Assembly (NCBI RefSeq): GCF_009720725.1
Contig: NZ_WNKT01000004.1
Location: 85,602 to 149,601 of the forward strand
DNA length: 64,000 nt
Direction: 5' to 3'
Origin: Allochromatium palmeri
GTDB taxonomy: Bacteria; Pseudomonadota; Gammaproteobacteria; Chromatiales; Chromatiaceae
A program made the position numbers and the translations under genes. How positions within the stretch are numbered: position 1 is the stretch's first letter; every line of letters starts with the position of its first letter. Positions 19,021-28,802 of the stretch are shown piece by piece. The notes below the pieces were generated by a model, which saw only the letters and a program-made list of their open reading frames with translations, had not been told where the DNA came from and ran no database searches.

Positions 19021-20556
19021 TCAACGACACTCGCGCAGATCGCGCGGCCTTAGTCCGGCAACGAGCAGTAGTGTTACATAAACCAATCCGCCCGCCAGAA
19101 TCCAGCCTGTCAGCTCCAGGATCCGCGTCCAGGAATCTGCCTGGATCCAGTCGGCGCGCACCCCAATGCCCCAGTGCAGCACGAATCCCATGCTCAGACT
19201 GGCCAGCACCGTCTGACTGAGCAGGCGCCTCCAGTTGAGTCGTGGTCGATAGAGACCTGAGCGTCTTAACCCGCGCAGCAGCAGGACGGCGTTGAGCGCG
19301 GCTGTCAACGCCGTTGCGAGCGCCAGTCCGGCATGTCCCAGCGGCACCATGAGCAGCAGATGCACGACCAGCCCGACACCGAGCGCAATCAGGGCCAGAC
19401 GCACCGGCGTGCGCACGTCCTGCCGGGCGTAATAGCCGGGCACCAGCACCTTGATCGCCAGCAAGGCCGGGATGCCGAGCGCATAGGCCATGAGCGAGTG
19501 CGCGGCCTGGGTGACAGCGTGCGTGTCGAACTCCGACGACAGAAAGAGCGTCGCCATCACCGGCTCGGCCAGCACCAGCAGCCCGACCGCCGCCGGCAGG
19601 CCGAGCAGCAGCGCTAGACGCAAGGCCCAGTCGAGCGTGTCCGAGAAGCGCTCGGGATCCTGCGCCGCCTGGCTTTGTGACAGACGCGGCAGGATCACTG
19701 TGCCCAGGGCCACGCCCAGCAGTCCGAGCGGCAGCTCCATGAGCCGATCCGAGTAATAGAGCCAGGAGATACTCCCGGTCACGAGGACCGAGGCGAGCAG
19801 GGTGTCGAGCAGCAGGCTGATCTGACCCACGGACACCCCCAGGATCGCCGGCCCCAGACGCCTGAAAACGGCGCGCACGCCCGGATCGCGCGGCTTGAAG
19901 CGGGGACGTGGCAAGAGTCCGAGTCGCGCCAGAAAGGGTAGTTGAAAGACCAGTTGCGTCAGTCCAGCAATAAGCACGCCCCAGGCCAGCGCCAGGATCG
20001 GCGTCTCCAGACGCGGCGCCAGCCACAGCGCACAGCCGATCAGGATGATATTGAGCAGGGCCGGCGTGAACGCTGGTACTCCGAAACGCTCATAGGTGTT
20101 GAGCAGGGCGCTGGCCAGTGCCGTGAGCGTGATGAAGAACAGATAGGGCAGGGTGAGTCGCAACAGCATCGTAGCCAGCGCGAACTGATCGGCCTCTGCG
20201 CCGAAGCCGGGGGCAAAGGCCAGGATCAGCAGCGGCGCGGCCAGAATGCCCAGCCCAGTGATCAGCAGCAGCGCGGCGGCCAGCGTGCCCGTCATGTCGT
20301 CGACGAAGGACTGGAGCGCCGGGCGTCCCTGCTGCTCGCGATAGTCGTTGAGTACCGGAACCAGCGCCATCGAGAACGCGCCCTCGGCGAACAGCCGGCG
20401 CGCGAAGTTGGGGATCTTGAAGGCGACGAAAAAGGCATCGGTCGCGGCATCGGCGCCGAACACGCGCGCGATCGTCAGATCACGGACGAATCCCAGAATG
20501 CGCGACAACAGCGTCCCGCCACCCACCTTGGCGAATGCAGCAACCAGCGAGGCCAT
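19021..20556 (-). CDS. murJ: Lipid II flippase MurJ
   Basis: The 511-residue polytopic membrane protein moves lipid-linked peptidoglycan precursor (lipid II) across the inner membrane. It belongs to the MOP/MviN family: the opening [50 protein letters not shown] and the FVDDMTG segment are strongly conserved, and about 14 hydrophobic helices follow. Length is usual (about 510-525). It is divergent from rpsT, a common gammaproteobacterial order. The 182 bases between the two genes contain the rpsT promoter. Confidence 0.95.
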   Translation of the reverse strand: MASLVAAFAKVGGGTLLSRILGFVRDLTIARVFGADAATDAFFVAFKIPNFARRLFAEGAFSMALVPVLNDYREQQGRPALQSFVDDMTGTLAAALLLITGLGILAAPLLILAFAPGFGAEADQFALATMLLRLTLPYLFFITLTALASALLNTYERFGVPAFTPALLNIILIGCALWLAPRLETPILALAWGVLIAGLTQLVFQLPFLARLGLLPRPRFKPRDPGVRAVFRRLGPAILGVSVGQISLLLDTLLASVLVTGSISWLYYSDRLMELPLGLLGVALGTVILPRLSQSQAAQDPERFSDTLDWALRLALLLGLPAAVGLLVLAEPVMATLFLSSEFDTHAVTQAAHSLMAYALGIPALLAIKVLVPGYYARQDVRTPVRLALIALGVGLVVHLLLMVPLGHAGLALATALTAALNAVLLLRGLRRSGLYRPRLNWRRLLSQTVLASLSMGFVLHWGIGVRADWIQADSWTRILELTGWILAGGLVYVTLLLVAGLRPRDLRECR

Positions 20557-20598
20557 GGATCGGAGACGGCTCCAGACAGGAAAAGGTGCTGATTATAA

Positions 20599-20627
20599 TT
20601 GACAATCACGCCCCGATCCGAAATACT
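20599..20627 (+). promoter_or_regulatory. Sigma-70-type promoter upstream of rpsT
   Basis: A perfect TTGACA hexamer at 20599-20604 is followed after 17 bases by AATACT at 20622-20627, which matches four of six bases of the -10 consensus. It lies about 110 bases before the rpsT start on the same strand. This is the best vegetative promoter match I see in the window, and a strong promoter is expected for a ribosomal protein gene. Confidence 0.6.
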
Positions 20628-20738
20628 GCGTCGTCTAAACCGCGTTCGGTATGGCCCAAGCCGCTGGCCGACCCTCCACGCGGTTTCATCGTTTTTACTT
20701 TGACCGCGTCAGACATCGAATTCTCGGGAGACTCTCAG

Positions 20739-21002
20739 TTGGCTAACTCACCCCAAGCGCGCAAGCGCGCCCGTCAGGCGGAAGACCGTCGTCAGCGTAA
20801 CATGGCTCAGCGCAGCACCCTGCGCACCTTTATCAAGAAGGTGATCAAGGCGATCCGCGCCGAAGACAAGGAAGCGGCTGTTCAGGCGTTCAAGGATGCC
20901 GTGCCGCGTATCGACCGCGCTGCTCGCAAGGGTCTGATCCACGCCAACAAGGCCGCCCGTCACAAGAGCCGCCTGAACGCGCACATCAAGGCCATGGCCT
21001 GA
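20739..21002 (+). CDS. rpsT: 30S ribosomal protein S20 (TTG start)
   Basis: The 87-residue basic protein is S20, which binds 16S rRNA early in 30S assembly. The sequence [31 protein letters not shown] and [17 protein letters not shown] match S20, and 87 residues is the E. coli length. The initiator is TTG at 20739, preceded by a GGGAGA Shine-Dalgarno; E. coli rpsT also starts at UUG, which is linked to its autogenous control. The frame is open further upstream to 20535 but that part has no S20 similarity. A strong terminator follows 26 bases after the stop. Confidence 0.97.
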   Translation: MANSPQARKRARQAEDRRQRNMAQRSTLRTFIKKVIKAIRAEDKEAAVQAFKDAVPRIDRAARKGLIHANKAARHKSRLNAHIKAMA

Positions 21003-21027
21003 TCGCGAAGACGCTTGCTTGAGACAC

Positions 21028-21054
21028 AAAAAACCGGCCTAGAGCCGGTTTTTT
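21028..21054. terminator. Rho-independent terminator after rpsT, probably bidirectional
   Basis: An 11-base-pair stem (AAAAAACCGGC paired with GCCGGTTTTTT) encloses a five-base loop and ends in a T-run. The A-run on the opposite side means it can also stop minus-strand transcription from the convergent lgt gene, whose stop is 30 bases away. Confidence 0.92.
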
Positions 21055-21083
21055 GTTGCCTGCTGATCTGCGTTCAGACCCTA

Positions 21084-21914
21084 TCAGTCCGCCGCTTTGG
21101 GTCGATAGGCCAGGACGAGCAGCAGTCCACCCGCGAGCACCATCGGCAGTGACAGGATCTGTCCCATGGTCAGCCAGTCGAAGGCCAGATAGCCGATATG
21201 GGCATCGGGTTCGCGCACGAACTCGACCAGGAAGCGGAAACTTCCGTAGCCGAGCAGGAACAACCCTGAGACCGCCATCATCGGGCGCGGGCGGCTGGAG
21301 AACAGCCAGAGGACGACGAACAGCACCAGCCCTTCGAGCGCAGCCTCATAAAGCTGGGAGGCATGCACGGCGGGACTCAGCAGCGCATCAGCCGGCTGAT
21401 CGAGACACTGATGCGGAAAGTGCTCGCAGGGGAGCTGGACGCCCCAGGGCTGCTCGGTGCGATGCCCCCAGAGTTCGCCATTGATGAAGTTGCCGAGACG
21501 CCCAGCCAGCAGTCCGGTCGGCACCAGGGGCGCGAGGAAGTCGCCGACTTGGAAGAAGTGCAGACCATGACGGCGCGCAAACAGCCCGATCGCGACCAGG
21601 ACGCCGATCAGCCCGCCATGGAAGGACATGCCGCCTTCCCAGACCTTGAGCAGATTCAGCGGATTGACCAGGATCTGATCGAAGCCGTAGAACAGCATAT
21701 AGCCGAGCCGCCCGCCAACGATGACACCGACGACACCATAGAAGATGAGATCGTCGACCATCTCGGTCGTCCAGCCGGACTCGGGACGCCGTGCGCGCCA
21801 GCGCCCGAGCCACCAGGCCAGGGCGAAGCCGATCAGATACATGAGTCCATACCAATGGACCTTGAGCGGGCCAAGGGCGAGGGCGACGGGGTCGATGTCG
21901 GGATAGGTCAGCAT
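21084..21914 (-). CDS. lgt: Prolipoprotein diacylglyceryl transferase
   Basis: This inner-membrane enzyme of 276 residues transfers diacylglycerol from phosphatidylglycerol to the lipobox cysteine of prolipoproteins. The signature [13 protein letters not shown] and the motifs [24 protein letters not shown] and [12 protein letters not shown] are all present, with about seven membrane helices. The ATG at 21914 ([23 protein letters not shown]) matches the usual N-terminus; an upstream in-frame start at 21947 would add 11 residues without support. Substrates in this same window would include the NlpD-like and BamD lipoproteins. Confidence 0.96.
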   Translation of the reverse strand: MLTYPDIDPVALALGPLKVHWYGLMYLIGFALAWWLGRWRARRPESGWTTEMVDDLIFYGVVGVIVGGRLGYMLFYGFDQILVNPLNLLKVWEGGMSFHGGLIGVLVAIGLFARRHGLHFFQVGDFLAPLVPTGLLAGRLGNFINGELWGHRTEQPWGVQLPCEHFPHQCLDQPADALLSPAVHASQLYEAALEGLVLFVVLWLFSSRPRPMMAVSGLFLLGYGSFRFLVEFVREPDAHIGYLAFDWLTMGQILSLPMVLAGGLLLVLAYRPKAAD

Positions 21915-22010
21915 GGCGCGGATGGTATCACGGGGCAGTGGATACAAAGGAGTGGGTGGCGGTCACGAAATTGCAAGCATGGCGTGTGCGAATCTGGCGC
22001 CGAGCGTCCA

Positions 22011-22565
22011 TCACAGCGCGCGCGTTCTGCCGGCCTTATTGGGATTGCGCAGCAGCACATAGACCGCGCCCGTTCCGCCATCGCGGCGGGTCGCCGAACA
22101 GAAGGCCAGTACCTGATCATAGAGTCTGAGCCAATAGTTGACCTTGCTCTTGAGTACGGGCGCGCGTCCGCTGGAACGCATGCCCTTGCCGTGGATGATG
22201 CGCGCGCAACGCACGCGCCGATGCGCGCACTCGGCGAGGAACTCGGCCAGGATCTGGCGCGCGTGTTCAGCCTGGAGTCCATGCAGATCCACTTCCAGCC
22301 CGACCGGAAAGGCGCCGCGCTGGAGATCGGCCAGCACCCGATTCTGGACGCCGGGACGCGCGAAGAGCAGATAGTCGTGGGTCTCGACCTCTGACTCGGC
22401 GAGCGCCACCCGCTCGTCGCCATCCGGCGCCTCGATCGGGCGTGGACGCGGCACCGGCGGCGGGCGGCGACGGAATGGCTCAGCGCCCTCGAACGACAGT
22501 GGCTCGGCATCCTCGACCTGTTCGCGAAAGAGCTGACGGTCGGTGTCCTGGAGTGTGGGCTTCAT
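22011..22565 (-). CDS. Smr-domain protein
   Basis: The 184-residue protein has a C-terminal Smr (small MutS-related) domain: the [19 protein letters not shown] segment with its DLHG motif, and the glycine-rich [17 protein letters not shown] loop. Proteins of this type (YdaL/SmrB-like) are nucleic-acid endonucleases; SmrB cleaves mRNA at collided ribosomes in E. coli, while others nick DNA. Which one applies here is not clear. The N-terminal 80 residues are acidic and proline-rich. I chose the ATG at 22565 because the upstream in-frame extension to 22664 is arginine-rich low-complexity sequence. It is divergent from surE. Confidence 0.85.
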   Translation of the reverse strand: MKPTLQDTDRQLFREQVEDAEPLSFEGAEPFRRRPPPVPRPRPIEAPDGDERVALAESEVETHDYLLFARPGVQNRVLADLQRGAFPVGLEVDLHGLQAEHARQILAEFLAECAHRRVRCARIIHGKGMRSSGRAPVLKSKVNYWLRLYDQVLAFCSATRRDGGTGAVYVLLRNPNKAGRTRAL

Positions 22566-22708
22566 CGGCTGGATCCGGATCTCTGGCTGTCTGGGCGCGC
22601 TCGGGCCCGAGTATAGCTGTCGCGCCGTCGGTCGACGATGTCGGGATGCCCGATCGGCGCCCATTGGAGTATGATCTTCGGCGAAGTCAGGAGAGCAAGC
22701 ATATCGCC

Positions 22709-23458
22709 ATGAAGATCCTTGTCAGTAACGACGACGGCTATCAGTCACCGGGTTTGATCGTGTTGGCCGAGGCCCTGGCGGCCTTGGGCGAGGTGGTGGT
22801 CGTGGCCCCCGAGCGCGATCGCAGCGGGGCGAGCAACTCGCTCACGCTCGACCGTCCACTGCGTGCCAAGCGCATGCCCAACGGCTTCATTCAGGTCGAC
22901 GGCACACCGACCGATTGCGTGCATCTGGCGCTCACCGGACTGCCCTCGATCGAGCCTGACATCGTGGTCTCCGGCATCAATCATGGTCCGAATCTGGGCG
23001 ACGACGTGCTCTACTCGGGCACCGTGGCCGCCGCCACTGAGGGGCGCTTCCTGGGGCTGCCCTCGATCGCGATTTCCATGGCCTCGAGTACGCCCCAGCA
23101 TCTCGACACGGCGGCGCGCGTGGCGGTCCAACTGGTTGAGCGTCTGCGCGAGCGTCCACTCGAAGCCAGCATCATCCTCAATGTCAATGTCCCTGATCGA
23201 CCCTATGCCGAACTTGCAGGCTTCAAAGCCACGCGGCTCGGACATCGTCACAAGGCCGAACCGATCGTCGAGGCGCGCGATCCGCGCGGTCAGCCGATCT
23301 ACTGGATCGGGCCGGCCGGTCCCGAGCAGGATGCCGGACCTGGAACGGACTTTGAAGCCGTGCGCACGGGGTTTGTCTCCATCACGCCGCTTCAGGTCGA
23401 TCTGACCCGTCATTCTGCGCTGGCGTCGCTCGGCTCCTGGCTGGCCGGATGCGTGTAA
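22709..23458 (+). CDS. surE: 5'/3'-nucleotidase SurE
   Basis: The 249-residue SurE protein is a metal-dependent phosphatase acting on nucleoside monophosphates and short polyphosphates, important in stationary phase. The N-terminal metal site is in [13 protein letters not shown], followed by [19 protein letters not shown] and the conserved [22 protein letters not shown]. An AGGAGA sequence about 14 bases before the ATG at 22709 supports this start over upstream in-frame positions. It begins the conserved surE-pcm-nlpD-rpoS series, and the pcm start overlaps its stop codon. Confidence 0.96.
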   Translation: MKILVSNDDGYQSPGLIVLAEALAALGEVVVVAPERDRSGASNSLTLDRPLRAKRMPNGFIQVDGTPTDCVHLALTGLPSIEPDIVVSGINHGPNLGDDVLYSGTVAAATEGRFLGLPSIAISMASSTPQHLDTAARVAVQLVERLRERPLEASIILNVNVPDRPYAELAGFKATRLGHRHKAEPIVEARDPRGQPIYWIGPAGPEQDAGPGTDFEAVRTGFVSITPLQVDLTRHSALASLGSWLAGCV

Positions 23459-24126
23459 TGGCCGAGACCCTGCTCGATCCGGGGATCGGCATGACCTCCA
23501 GACGCACGCGCGAACGTCTGATCCAGCGTCTGATAGAGGCCGGGATCGACTCGCCCGAGGTGTTGCGCGTGATGCGCGAGCTGCCCCGCCATCTGTTCGT
23601 CGACGAGGCGCTTGCCAGTCGGGTCTATGAAGATTCGGCGCTGCCGATCGGGCATGGCCAAACGCTTTCCCAGCCCTATACCGTAGCACGCATGACCCAG
23701 GCGCTGATCGAGCACGGCGCGCCCGACACGGTGCTGGAAATCGGCACCGGCTCCGGCTTCCAGACCGCCGTCCTGGCCTCGCTGGTGCGCCGTGTCTACA
23801 GTGTCGAGCGCGTCGGCGAGCTGTTCGAACGCGCCCAGGAACGGCTCGGCGCGTTGAAGATGCGCAATATTCGCTATCGCCATGGCGATGGTGCCCAGGG
23901 TTGGCATGAATACGCGCCCTATCAGGGCATCCTCGTGACCGCCGCCCCGCGCGGGATACCGCGCGCACTGGCCGAGCAACTCGCGCCCGGTGGGGTCATG
24001 GTGCTGCCGATCGGCGATGGACCGCACCAGAGTCTGGTGCGGCTGGTGCGGCTGGCGCGTGGCGGCTTCGGTCACGAAATCCTGGAACCTGCCAGCTTCG
24101 TACCCTTGCTGGCTGGGGTCGCCTGA
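23449..24126 (+). CDS. pcm: Protein-L-isoaspartate O-methyltransferase
   Basis: This 225-residue enzyme methylates isoaspartyl residues in aged proteins so that they can return to aspartate, using S-adenosylmethionine. Family motifs are [34 protein letters not shown], the SAM-binding [15 protein letters not shown] and VTAAPRGIP near the end. Starts are possible at 23449 (inside surE) or at the ATG at 23458 that overlaps the surE stop as TAATG; the second gives a protein starting MAETLLD. Either way the two genes are translationally coupled. Confidence 0.95.
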   Translation: MRVMAETLLDPGIGMTSRRTRERLIQRLIEAGIDSPEVLRVMRELPRHLFVDEALASRVYEDSALPIGHGQTLSQPYTVARMTQALIEHGAPDTVLEIGTGSGFQTAVLASLVRRVYSVERVGELFERAQERLGALKMRNIRYRHGDGAQGWHEYAPYQGILVTAAPRGIPRALAEQLAPGGVMVLPIGDGPHQSLVRLVRLARGGFGHEILEPASFVPLLAGVA

Positions 24127-24182
24127 ACCGGAACCTGCCGGCTGAGGTTCGCGGCGGGCCTGATGGAAGCGGTGACCTGACC

Positions 24183-25160
24183 TTGTTCCAGCCTCGATCG
24201 ACCCCAGCTACCACCTGTAAAGAGCCAGACCGCGTATGGCTGCCAGTCGTCTCGTCGCTACTGAGTCTGGTTCTGACGCTGCTGATCGCCGGTTGTGCCT
24301 CCAGAACGTCGGAATCGCTCCATGGCCGGTATTGGTCCGGTCCGGCGCCCGACGGCTACTATTTGATCCGAAGCGGCGACAATCTCGGTTTGATCGCCCA
24401 GCGACTCGGGATCAGTCAGCGTCAGCTTGTGCACTGGAATCGGCTGGAACCGCCTTACACCATCTATACCGATACCTTGCTGCGCATTGCGCCGCCGGAT
24501 GGCGAGGCGTCTAAACGGTTCAGGAGAGTACGCAAGCCACCGGCGCCCATCGAGGCGGATGTCCCCAAGACGGTTGGGAGCGACCCCACGCCGGTTACGC
24601 CGGTGAACCAATCTGAGGCGAGCCAGACTCCCGCGGATCCGATTCCAGCGAAGCAGACCGCCAGGCGTCAGGCGACCAAGACCAAGACCAAGACCAAGAC
24701 GACTAAAACGGCCCAGACCCGCACCACGCGCTCCGCTGCAAAGACCGCGACGCGCGAGGGTCCGGGCAGTCGGCGCGGCCCCTCGGGGGTGGACTGGGAA
24801 TGGCCGCTCACCGGCCCGCTGGTGCAGACCTTCAGCGAGGGCGATCGTACTCGTCACGCTCTGCGCATCGGCGGACAGGCCGGGGATCAGGTCAAGGCCG
24901 CGGCCGATGGTCAGGTCGTCTATAGCGGTAGTGGACTCAAGGGATACGGCAACCTTATCATCGTCAAACACACTGAAAAGTATCTGAGCGCGTATGGCTT
25001 CAACCGCCGGTTATTGGTCACGCAGGGTGAGCGCGTGAAACAGGGCCAGGTGTTGGCTGAGGTCGGTCAGGGCGCGGATGGCGCCTATCTGCTGCATTTC
25101 GAGGTTCGTCGTCATGGCCAGGCCGTAGACCCGATCCTCTATCTGCCTGCGCGTCGTTAA
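24183..25160 (+). CDS. nlpD: NlpD-like lipoprotein with LysM and degenerate LytM domains
   Basis: The 325-residue protein is an outer-membrane lipoprotein activator of septal amidases. A TTG start at 24183 precedes a signal sequence with lipobox LIAGC (Cys at residue 38). A LysM domain lies at about residues 58-105 (YYLIRSGDNLGLIAQRLGIS), then a Pro/Thr/Lys-rich linker with Thr-Lys repeats, then a LytM/M23 domain from about 205 to the end (GYGNLIIVKHTEKYLSAYGF, LLHFEVRRHGQAVDPILYLP). As in E. coli NlpD, metal-ligand histidines of active M23 peptidases are missing (AYGF instead of AYAH), so it should bind and activate, not cut. In other species the rpoS promoter lies inside this gene. Confidence 0.92.
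   Translation: MFQPRSTPATTCKEPDRVWLPVVSSLLSLVLTLLIAGCASRTSESLHGRYWSGPAPDGYYLIRSGDNLGLIAQRLGISQRQLVHWNRLEPPYTIYTDTLLRIAPPDGEASKRFRRVRKPPAPIEADVPKTVGSDPTPVTPVNQSEASQTPADPIPAKQTARRQATKTKTKTKTTKTAQTRTTRSAAKTATREGPGSRRGPSGVDWEWPLTGPLVQTFSEGDRTRHALRIGGQAGDQVKAAADGQVVYSGSGLKGYGNLIIVKHTEKYLSAYGFNRRLLVTQGERVKQGQVLAEVGQGADGAYLLHFEVRRHGQAVDPILYLPARR
24675..24698 (+). repeat. Four perfect 6-base tandem repeats inside nlpD
   Basis: The unit ACCAAG is repeated four times without mismatch and encodes alternating Thr-Lys in the linker of the NlpD-like protein. Because the unit is a multiple of three, slippage would change linker length but keep the frame. Confidence 0.9.
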
Positions 25161-25190
25161 GAATTTCGTCCCGCGCGCCGGAGGATGTGG

Positions 25191-26207
25191 ATGTCGAGCG
25201 CTGAAGACCGCGAGACCCCCGAAAATCTGCCCGAAATCGATCGCGATGCCTTGCCGATGCTGGACGAGGACTCGGAAGCGCTCGCGCCCAAGGAGTCCGA
25301 CTCGGAGGATCTCAAGCCGCTCGATGGCGACTCGTCCAGCGTTCCGGAAGAGCGCCCCATCGACGCCGCCGAGGCCGATTTCGATGCCACCCGGATCTAT
25401 CTCAACGAGATCGGTGAGTCCAGACTCCTGACCGCCGAGGAGGAGATCCGGTTCGCCCGCCTGGCCCAGGCCGGCGACAACGCGGCGCGTCAGCGCATGA
25501 TCGTGTGCAACCTGCGCCTGGTGGTCAAGATCGCGCGTCGCTATCTCAATCGCGGTCTGCCGCTGCTGGATCTGATTGAGGAGGGCAATCTCGGGCTGAT
25601 CCGGGCGGTCGAGAAGTTCGACCCCGAGCGCGGCTTTCGCTTCTCGACCTATGCGACCTGGTGGATCCGTCAGACCATCGAGCGCGCCATCATGAACCAG
25701 ACCCGCACCGTGCGGCTGCCCATTCATGTGGTCAAGGAGATCAACATCTATCTCAAGGCGTCGCGTCAGTTGGCGCAGAGCCTGGATCATGATCCCACCT
25801 CAGAAGACATCGCTCATTTGCTCGACCGCCCGATCAATGAGGTCAAGCGCATGCTGGGCCTCAATGAGCGCATCACCTCGGTCGACACGCCCTACAGCAA
25901 GGACGCCGACAAGCCGCTGGTCGACATGCTCCAGGACGATGGTTCCAGTGACCCCACCGAGCGCATCCAGGACGACGACATCCATGTCAACATCGAGCAC
26001 TGGCTCGGGCTGCTCAACGACAAGCAGCGCGAGGTGGTCGAGCGCCGTTTCGGTCTGCACGGCTATGAGAACTCGACGCTCGAAAGCGTGGCGCGCGAAC
26101 TGGGCGTCACGCGCGAGCGGGTGCGTCAGATCCAGATGGACGCGCTGCGCCGGCTGCGCGATATCCTCGAAAGTGAAGGGTTTTCGGTCGACGCTTTCTT
26201 CAAATAA
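25191..26207 (+). CDS. rpoS: RNA polymerase sigma factor RpoS
   Basis: The 338-residue sigma-38 directs stationary-phase and general stress transcription. Region 1.2 is [21 protein letters not shown], region 2 carries [37 protein letters not shown] and the -10 recognition helix [16 protein letters not shown], and region 4 ends with [20 protein letters not shown]. The acidic N-terminus of about 50 residues is longer than in E. coli. I chose the ATG at 25191 because the GGAGG Shine-Dalgarno lies six bases before it; an ATG at 25185 would leave no spacing. Placement after nlpD is the standard gammaproteobacterial order. Confidence 0.96.
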   Translation: MSSAEDRETPENLPEIDRDALPMLDEDSEALAPKESDSEDLKPLDGDSSSVPEERPIDAAEADFDATRIYLNEIGESRLLTAEEEIRFARLAQAGDNAARQRMIVCNLRLVVKIARRYLNRGLPLLDLIEEGNLGLIRAVEKFDPERGFRFSTYATWWIRQTIERAIMNQTRTVRLPIHVVKEINIYLKASRQLAQSLDHDPTSEDIAHLLDRPINEVKRMLGLNERITSVDTPYSKDADKPLVDMLQDDGSSDPTERIQDDDIHVNIEHWLGLLNDKQREVVERRFGLHGYENSTLESVARELGVTRERVRQIQMDALRRLRDILESEGFSVDAFFK

Positions 26208-26246
26208 GCATTGACGATCAACGGTTGACTTTCACGACGCGATCCA

Positions 26247-26260
26247 TTGAGATTCGTCAA
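26247..26260. promoter_or_regulatory. FNR/ANR-like box upstream of ccoN
   Basis: The 14-base site TTGAGATTCGTCAA has TTGA and TCAA half-sites with the six-base spacing of the FNR consensus TTGAT-N4-ATCAA, matching eight of ten conserved bases. It lies 84 bases before the ccoN start. FNR/ANR control of cbb3 oxidase operons under low oxygen is well known, so the placement makes sense. Confidence 0.55.
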
Positions 26261-26343
26261 TTGGCGCCTCTGGATCGCGGCCGCCCAGTACCAGGCCGGA
26301 TGCCTCCTCACCTTCGTGCTGTCCAATGGTTTCGGGAGGGTCC

Positions 26344-27777
26344 ATGCAAGCCAGTCTGGAGCAAAAGTACAATTTTGATATCGTGCGCTGGTTCACGATC
26401 ATGGCTGTGGTCTATCTGGTGCTGGGTGCGGCCTTCGGTGTCTACATCGCCTCGGAACTGGCCTGGCCGTTTCTGAACTTCGACAGTCCCTATCTCTCCT
26501 TCGGGCGGCTGCGTCCGCTGCACACCAACACCGTCATCTTCGCCTTCGGCGGCTGTACCCTGATGGCCACGGCTTTCTACTCGGTTCAGCGCACCTGCGG
26601 GGTGCGACTCTGGAGCGACACGCTGGCGCGCTTCACCTTCTGGGGCTGGAATGCGGTCATCGTGCTGGCGGTGCTTACACTGCCCCTCGGGCTGACCCAG
26701 TCGAAGGAATACGCCGAGCTGGAATGGCCGATCGACATCCTGATCGCCGTGGTCTGGCTGGCCTTCACATTCAACTTCATCATGACCATCGCCAAGCGGA
26801 AGTCCTCGCACATCTATGTGTCGAACTGGTTCTTCCTCGGCATGATGATCATGATCGTCTATCTGCATGTCGTAAACAGCCTGGCGATTCCGGTCGGACT
26901 CTTCAAGTCCTATTCCATCTTCTCCGGGGTGCAGGACGCCATGATCCAGTGGTGGTGGGGTCACAATGCGGTCGGCTTCTATCTGACCGCCGGTTTCCTC
27001 GGCATCATGTATTACTTCGTGCCCAAGCAGGCCGGACGGCCGATCTATTCCTACCGGCTGTCGGTGATTCACTTCTGGGCGCTGATGTTCGGCTATGTCT
27101 GGCTCGGCGCGCACCATCTGCAATACACGGCGCTGCCGGACTGGACCGGCTCGCTGGGGGCGGCGATCTCGCTGGCCATGATCATCCCGTCCTGGGGCGG
27201 GGCGGTGAACGGCATGATGACACTATCCGGCGCCTGGGACCGGCTGCGCACCGACTATGTGCTGCGCTTCCTGATCATGGCGCTGGCCTTCTATGCCATG
27301 TCGACCTTCGAGGGGCCGGTGATGGCACTCAAGAGCGTCAACGCGCTTTCGCATTACACTGACTGGACCATCGGCCATGTACACTCGGGTGCGCTCGGTT
27401 GGGTGGCCGGGATCTCGATCGGCGCCATCTACCATCTGATGATCCGGCTCTACCACACCGAGATGTACTCCGAGCGTCTGATCAACCTGCATTTCTGGAC
27501 CGCGACCATCGGCACCGTCATCTATATCGTCGCCATGTGGGTGTCGGGGATCATGCAGGGTCTGATGTGGCGTGCCTATGACGAGTACGGCACCCTGGCC
27601 TATACCTTCGTCGAGTCGGTCGACGCCATGCATCCCTATTACGCCATGCGCGCCATCGGCGGCATGATATTCCTGTTCGGCGCGGCGGTGATGCTGTTCA
27701 ACGTGCTGATGACCGTGCGCAAATCCGTCGTCGAGGGTCGCCTGCAACAGGCGCGCGCCCTCCCGGCCATGGCCTGA
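26344..27777 (+). CDS. ccoN: Cytochrome cbb3 oxidase subunit I (CcoN)
   Basis: The 477-residue catalytic subunit of the high-affinity cbb3 terminal oxidase holds heme b, heme b3 and CuB and reduces oxygen to water while pumping protons. About twelve membrane helices are visible. Heme and copper ligand histidines lie in [11 protein letters not shown] near the N-terminus, [18 protein letters not shown] (with the active-site His and the cross-linked Tyr region typical of CcoN), [13 protein letters not shown] and [15 protein letters not shown]. The GGGAGG Shine-Dalgarno just before the ATG at 26344 supports this start over an ATG six codons upstream. It heads a cluster ccoNOQP-ccoGHIS that is complete in the window. 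Confidence 0.97.
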   Translation: MQASLEQKYNFDIVRWFTIMAVVYLVLGAAFGVYIASELAWPFLNFDSPYLSFGRLRPLHTNTVIFAFGGCTLMATAFYSVQRTCGVRLWSDTLARFTFWGWNAVIVLAVLTLPLGLTQSKEYAELEWPIDILIAVVWLAFTFNFIMTIAKRKSSHIYVSNWFFLGMMIMIVYLHVVNSLAIPVGLFKSYSIFSGVQDAMIQWWWGHNAVGFYLTAGFLGIMYYFVPKQAGRPIYSYRLSVIHFWALMFGYVWLGAHHLQYTALPDWTGSLGAAISLAMIIPSWGGAVNGMMTLSGAWDRLRTDYVLRFLIMALAFYAMSTFEGPVMALKSVNALSHYTDWTIGHVHSGALGWVAGISIGAIYHLMIRLYHTEMYSERLINLHFWTATIGTVIYIVAMWVSGIMQGLMWRAYDEYGTLAYTFVESVDAMHPYYAMRAIGGMIFLFGAAVMLFNVLMTVRKSVVEGRLQQARALPAMA

Positions 27778-27793
27778 AGCGGAGAGTATCGAC

Positions 27794-28594
27794 ATGAGCG
27801 ACAGAGCCAAGGTTCGCGTCAAGAGCCTCCAGGAATGGCTGGAGGTCAACGTCTGGGGTCTGCTGATTGCTACCGCCCTGGTGCTTTCGGTGGGTGGACT
27901 GGTCGAGATCGTGCCGCTGTTCTATCTGAAGGGCACGATGGAGCACAACGCCTTCCCCGAGATCGTCTGGGACAAGGCGGGCCAGGAACCCATCGTCACC
28001 GTCGATGAAGCGGGCAAGGAGCAGTGGAACTGGCAGCCGGGCGACGGTGTGCGGCCCTACACAGCGCTGGAACTGGCCGGGCGTGACATCTATCAGCGCG
28101 AGGGCTGCTATCTCTGTCATTCGCAGATGATCCGCCCCTTCCGCGACGAAAAGGAGCGCTACGGCCATTATTCGCTCGCCTCCGAGTCGATGTTCGATCA
28201 TCCCTTCCAATGGGGTTCGAAGCGGACCGGCCCCGATCTGGCGCGTGTCGGCGGCAAGTATTCCAACGACTGGCAACGCCAGCATCTGTACGATCCGCGT
28301 GCGCTGGTGCCCGAATCGGTCATGCCCGGCTATCCCTGGCTTGATACGACCGCTGCCGATCCGGACCGGTCGCTGCGGGTCTTCGGCTTCACACTCTGGC
28401 CGGCCGGGACCGGCTCGCGGATGCAGCGTCATATGGAGGGCTTGAGGCACGTCGGCGTGCCCTATACGGATGCCGATATCGCCGCCGCTGAGCGTCTGCT
28501 CGACGGCAAGAGTGAGATGGATGCCCTGGTGGCCTATCTCCAGGTGCTGGGTACCATGGTCGCGTTCGATGACGCCAAGGCCTATCGTGAATAG
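27794..28594 (+). CDS. ccoO: Cytochrome cbb3 oxidase subunit II (CcoO)
   Basis: The 266-residue membrane-anchored monoheme cytochrome c relays electrons from CcoP to the CcoN active site. One N-terminal membrane helix (about residues 20-45) precedes a periplasmic domain whose single c-type heme attaches at CYLCH (residues 105-109); the axial Met is likely in [10 protein letters not shown]. The segment [20 protein letters not shown] is characteristic of CcoO/FixO. It starts 17 bases after ccoN, and its last codons overlap the ccoQ start, consistent with coupled synthesis of the structural subunits. Confidence 0.97.
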   Translation: MSDRAKVRVKSLQEWLEVNVWGLLIATALVLSVGGLVEIVPLFYLKGTMEHNAFPEIVWDKAGQEPIVTVDEAGKEQWNWQPGDGVRPYTALELAGRDIYQREGCYLCHSQMIRPFRDEKERYGHYSLASESMFDHPFQWGSKRTGPDLARVGGKYSNDWQRQHLYDPRALVPESVMPGYPWLDTTAADPDRSLRVFGFTLWPAGTGSRMQRHMEGLRHVGVPYTDADIAAAERLLDGKSEMDALVAYLQVLGTMVAFDDAKAYRE

Positions 28595-28802
28595 CCTCAT
28601 CGACTATTTTGCGACCGACTGGGGAGCGATGACGGTCAACGACTGGATCGGCACCATCCTGACCGTCGTCATCTTCCTGCTGATGATCCTGGCCTATTTT
28701 CAGGTCTTTCGTCCCAAGAACCGGGAGCAGCTCGAATCCAGGAAGCACATCCCGTTCGAGGAGGACGATGCCCCTTTTGGAGACGACGATGGCCGACCAT
28801 GA
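28587..28802 (+). CDS. ccoQ: Cytochrome cbb3 oxidase subunit CcoQ
   Basis: This small subunit has one membrane helix ([20 protein letters not shown]) followed by the family-typical [11 protein letters not shown] and an acidic tail. CcoQ stabilises the oxidase and protects it from oxygen in some bacteria. I annotate the GTG at 28587, which overlaps the ccoO stop and gives 71 residues. An ATG at 28629 behind a GGGGAG sequence would give 57 residues, closer to the usual length, so the start is uncertain. Its 3' end overlaps ccoP by 14 bases. Confidence 0.85.
   Translation: MNSLIDYFATDWGAMTVNDWIGTILTVVIFLLMILAYFQVFRPKNREQLESRKHIPFEEDDAPFGDDDGRP

Noticed and set aside
20535..20738. In-frame upstream extension of rpsT
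   Set aside because: No S20 similarity, contains the promoter, and lies before the Shine-Dalgarno used by the TTG start.
26211..26221. TTGACGATCAA after rpoS considered as an FNR box
   Set aside because: The half-sites are only three bases apart, against six in a functional FNR site.
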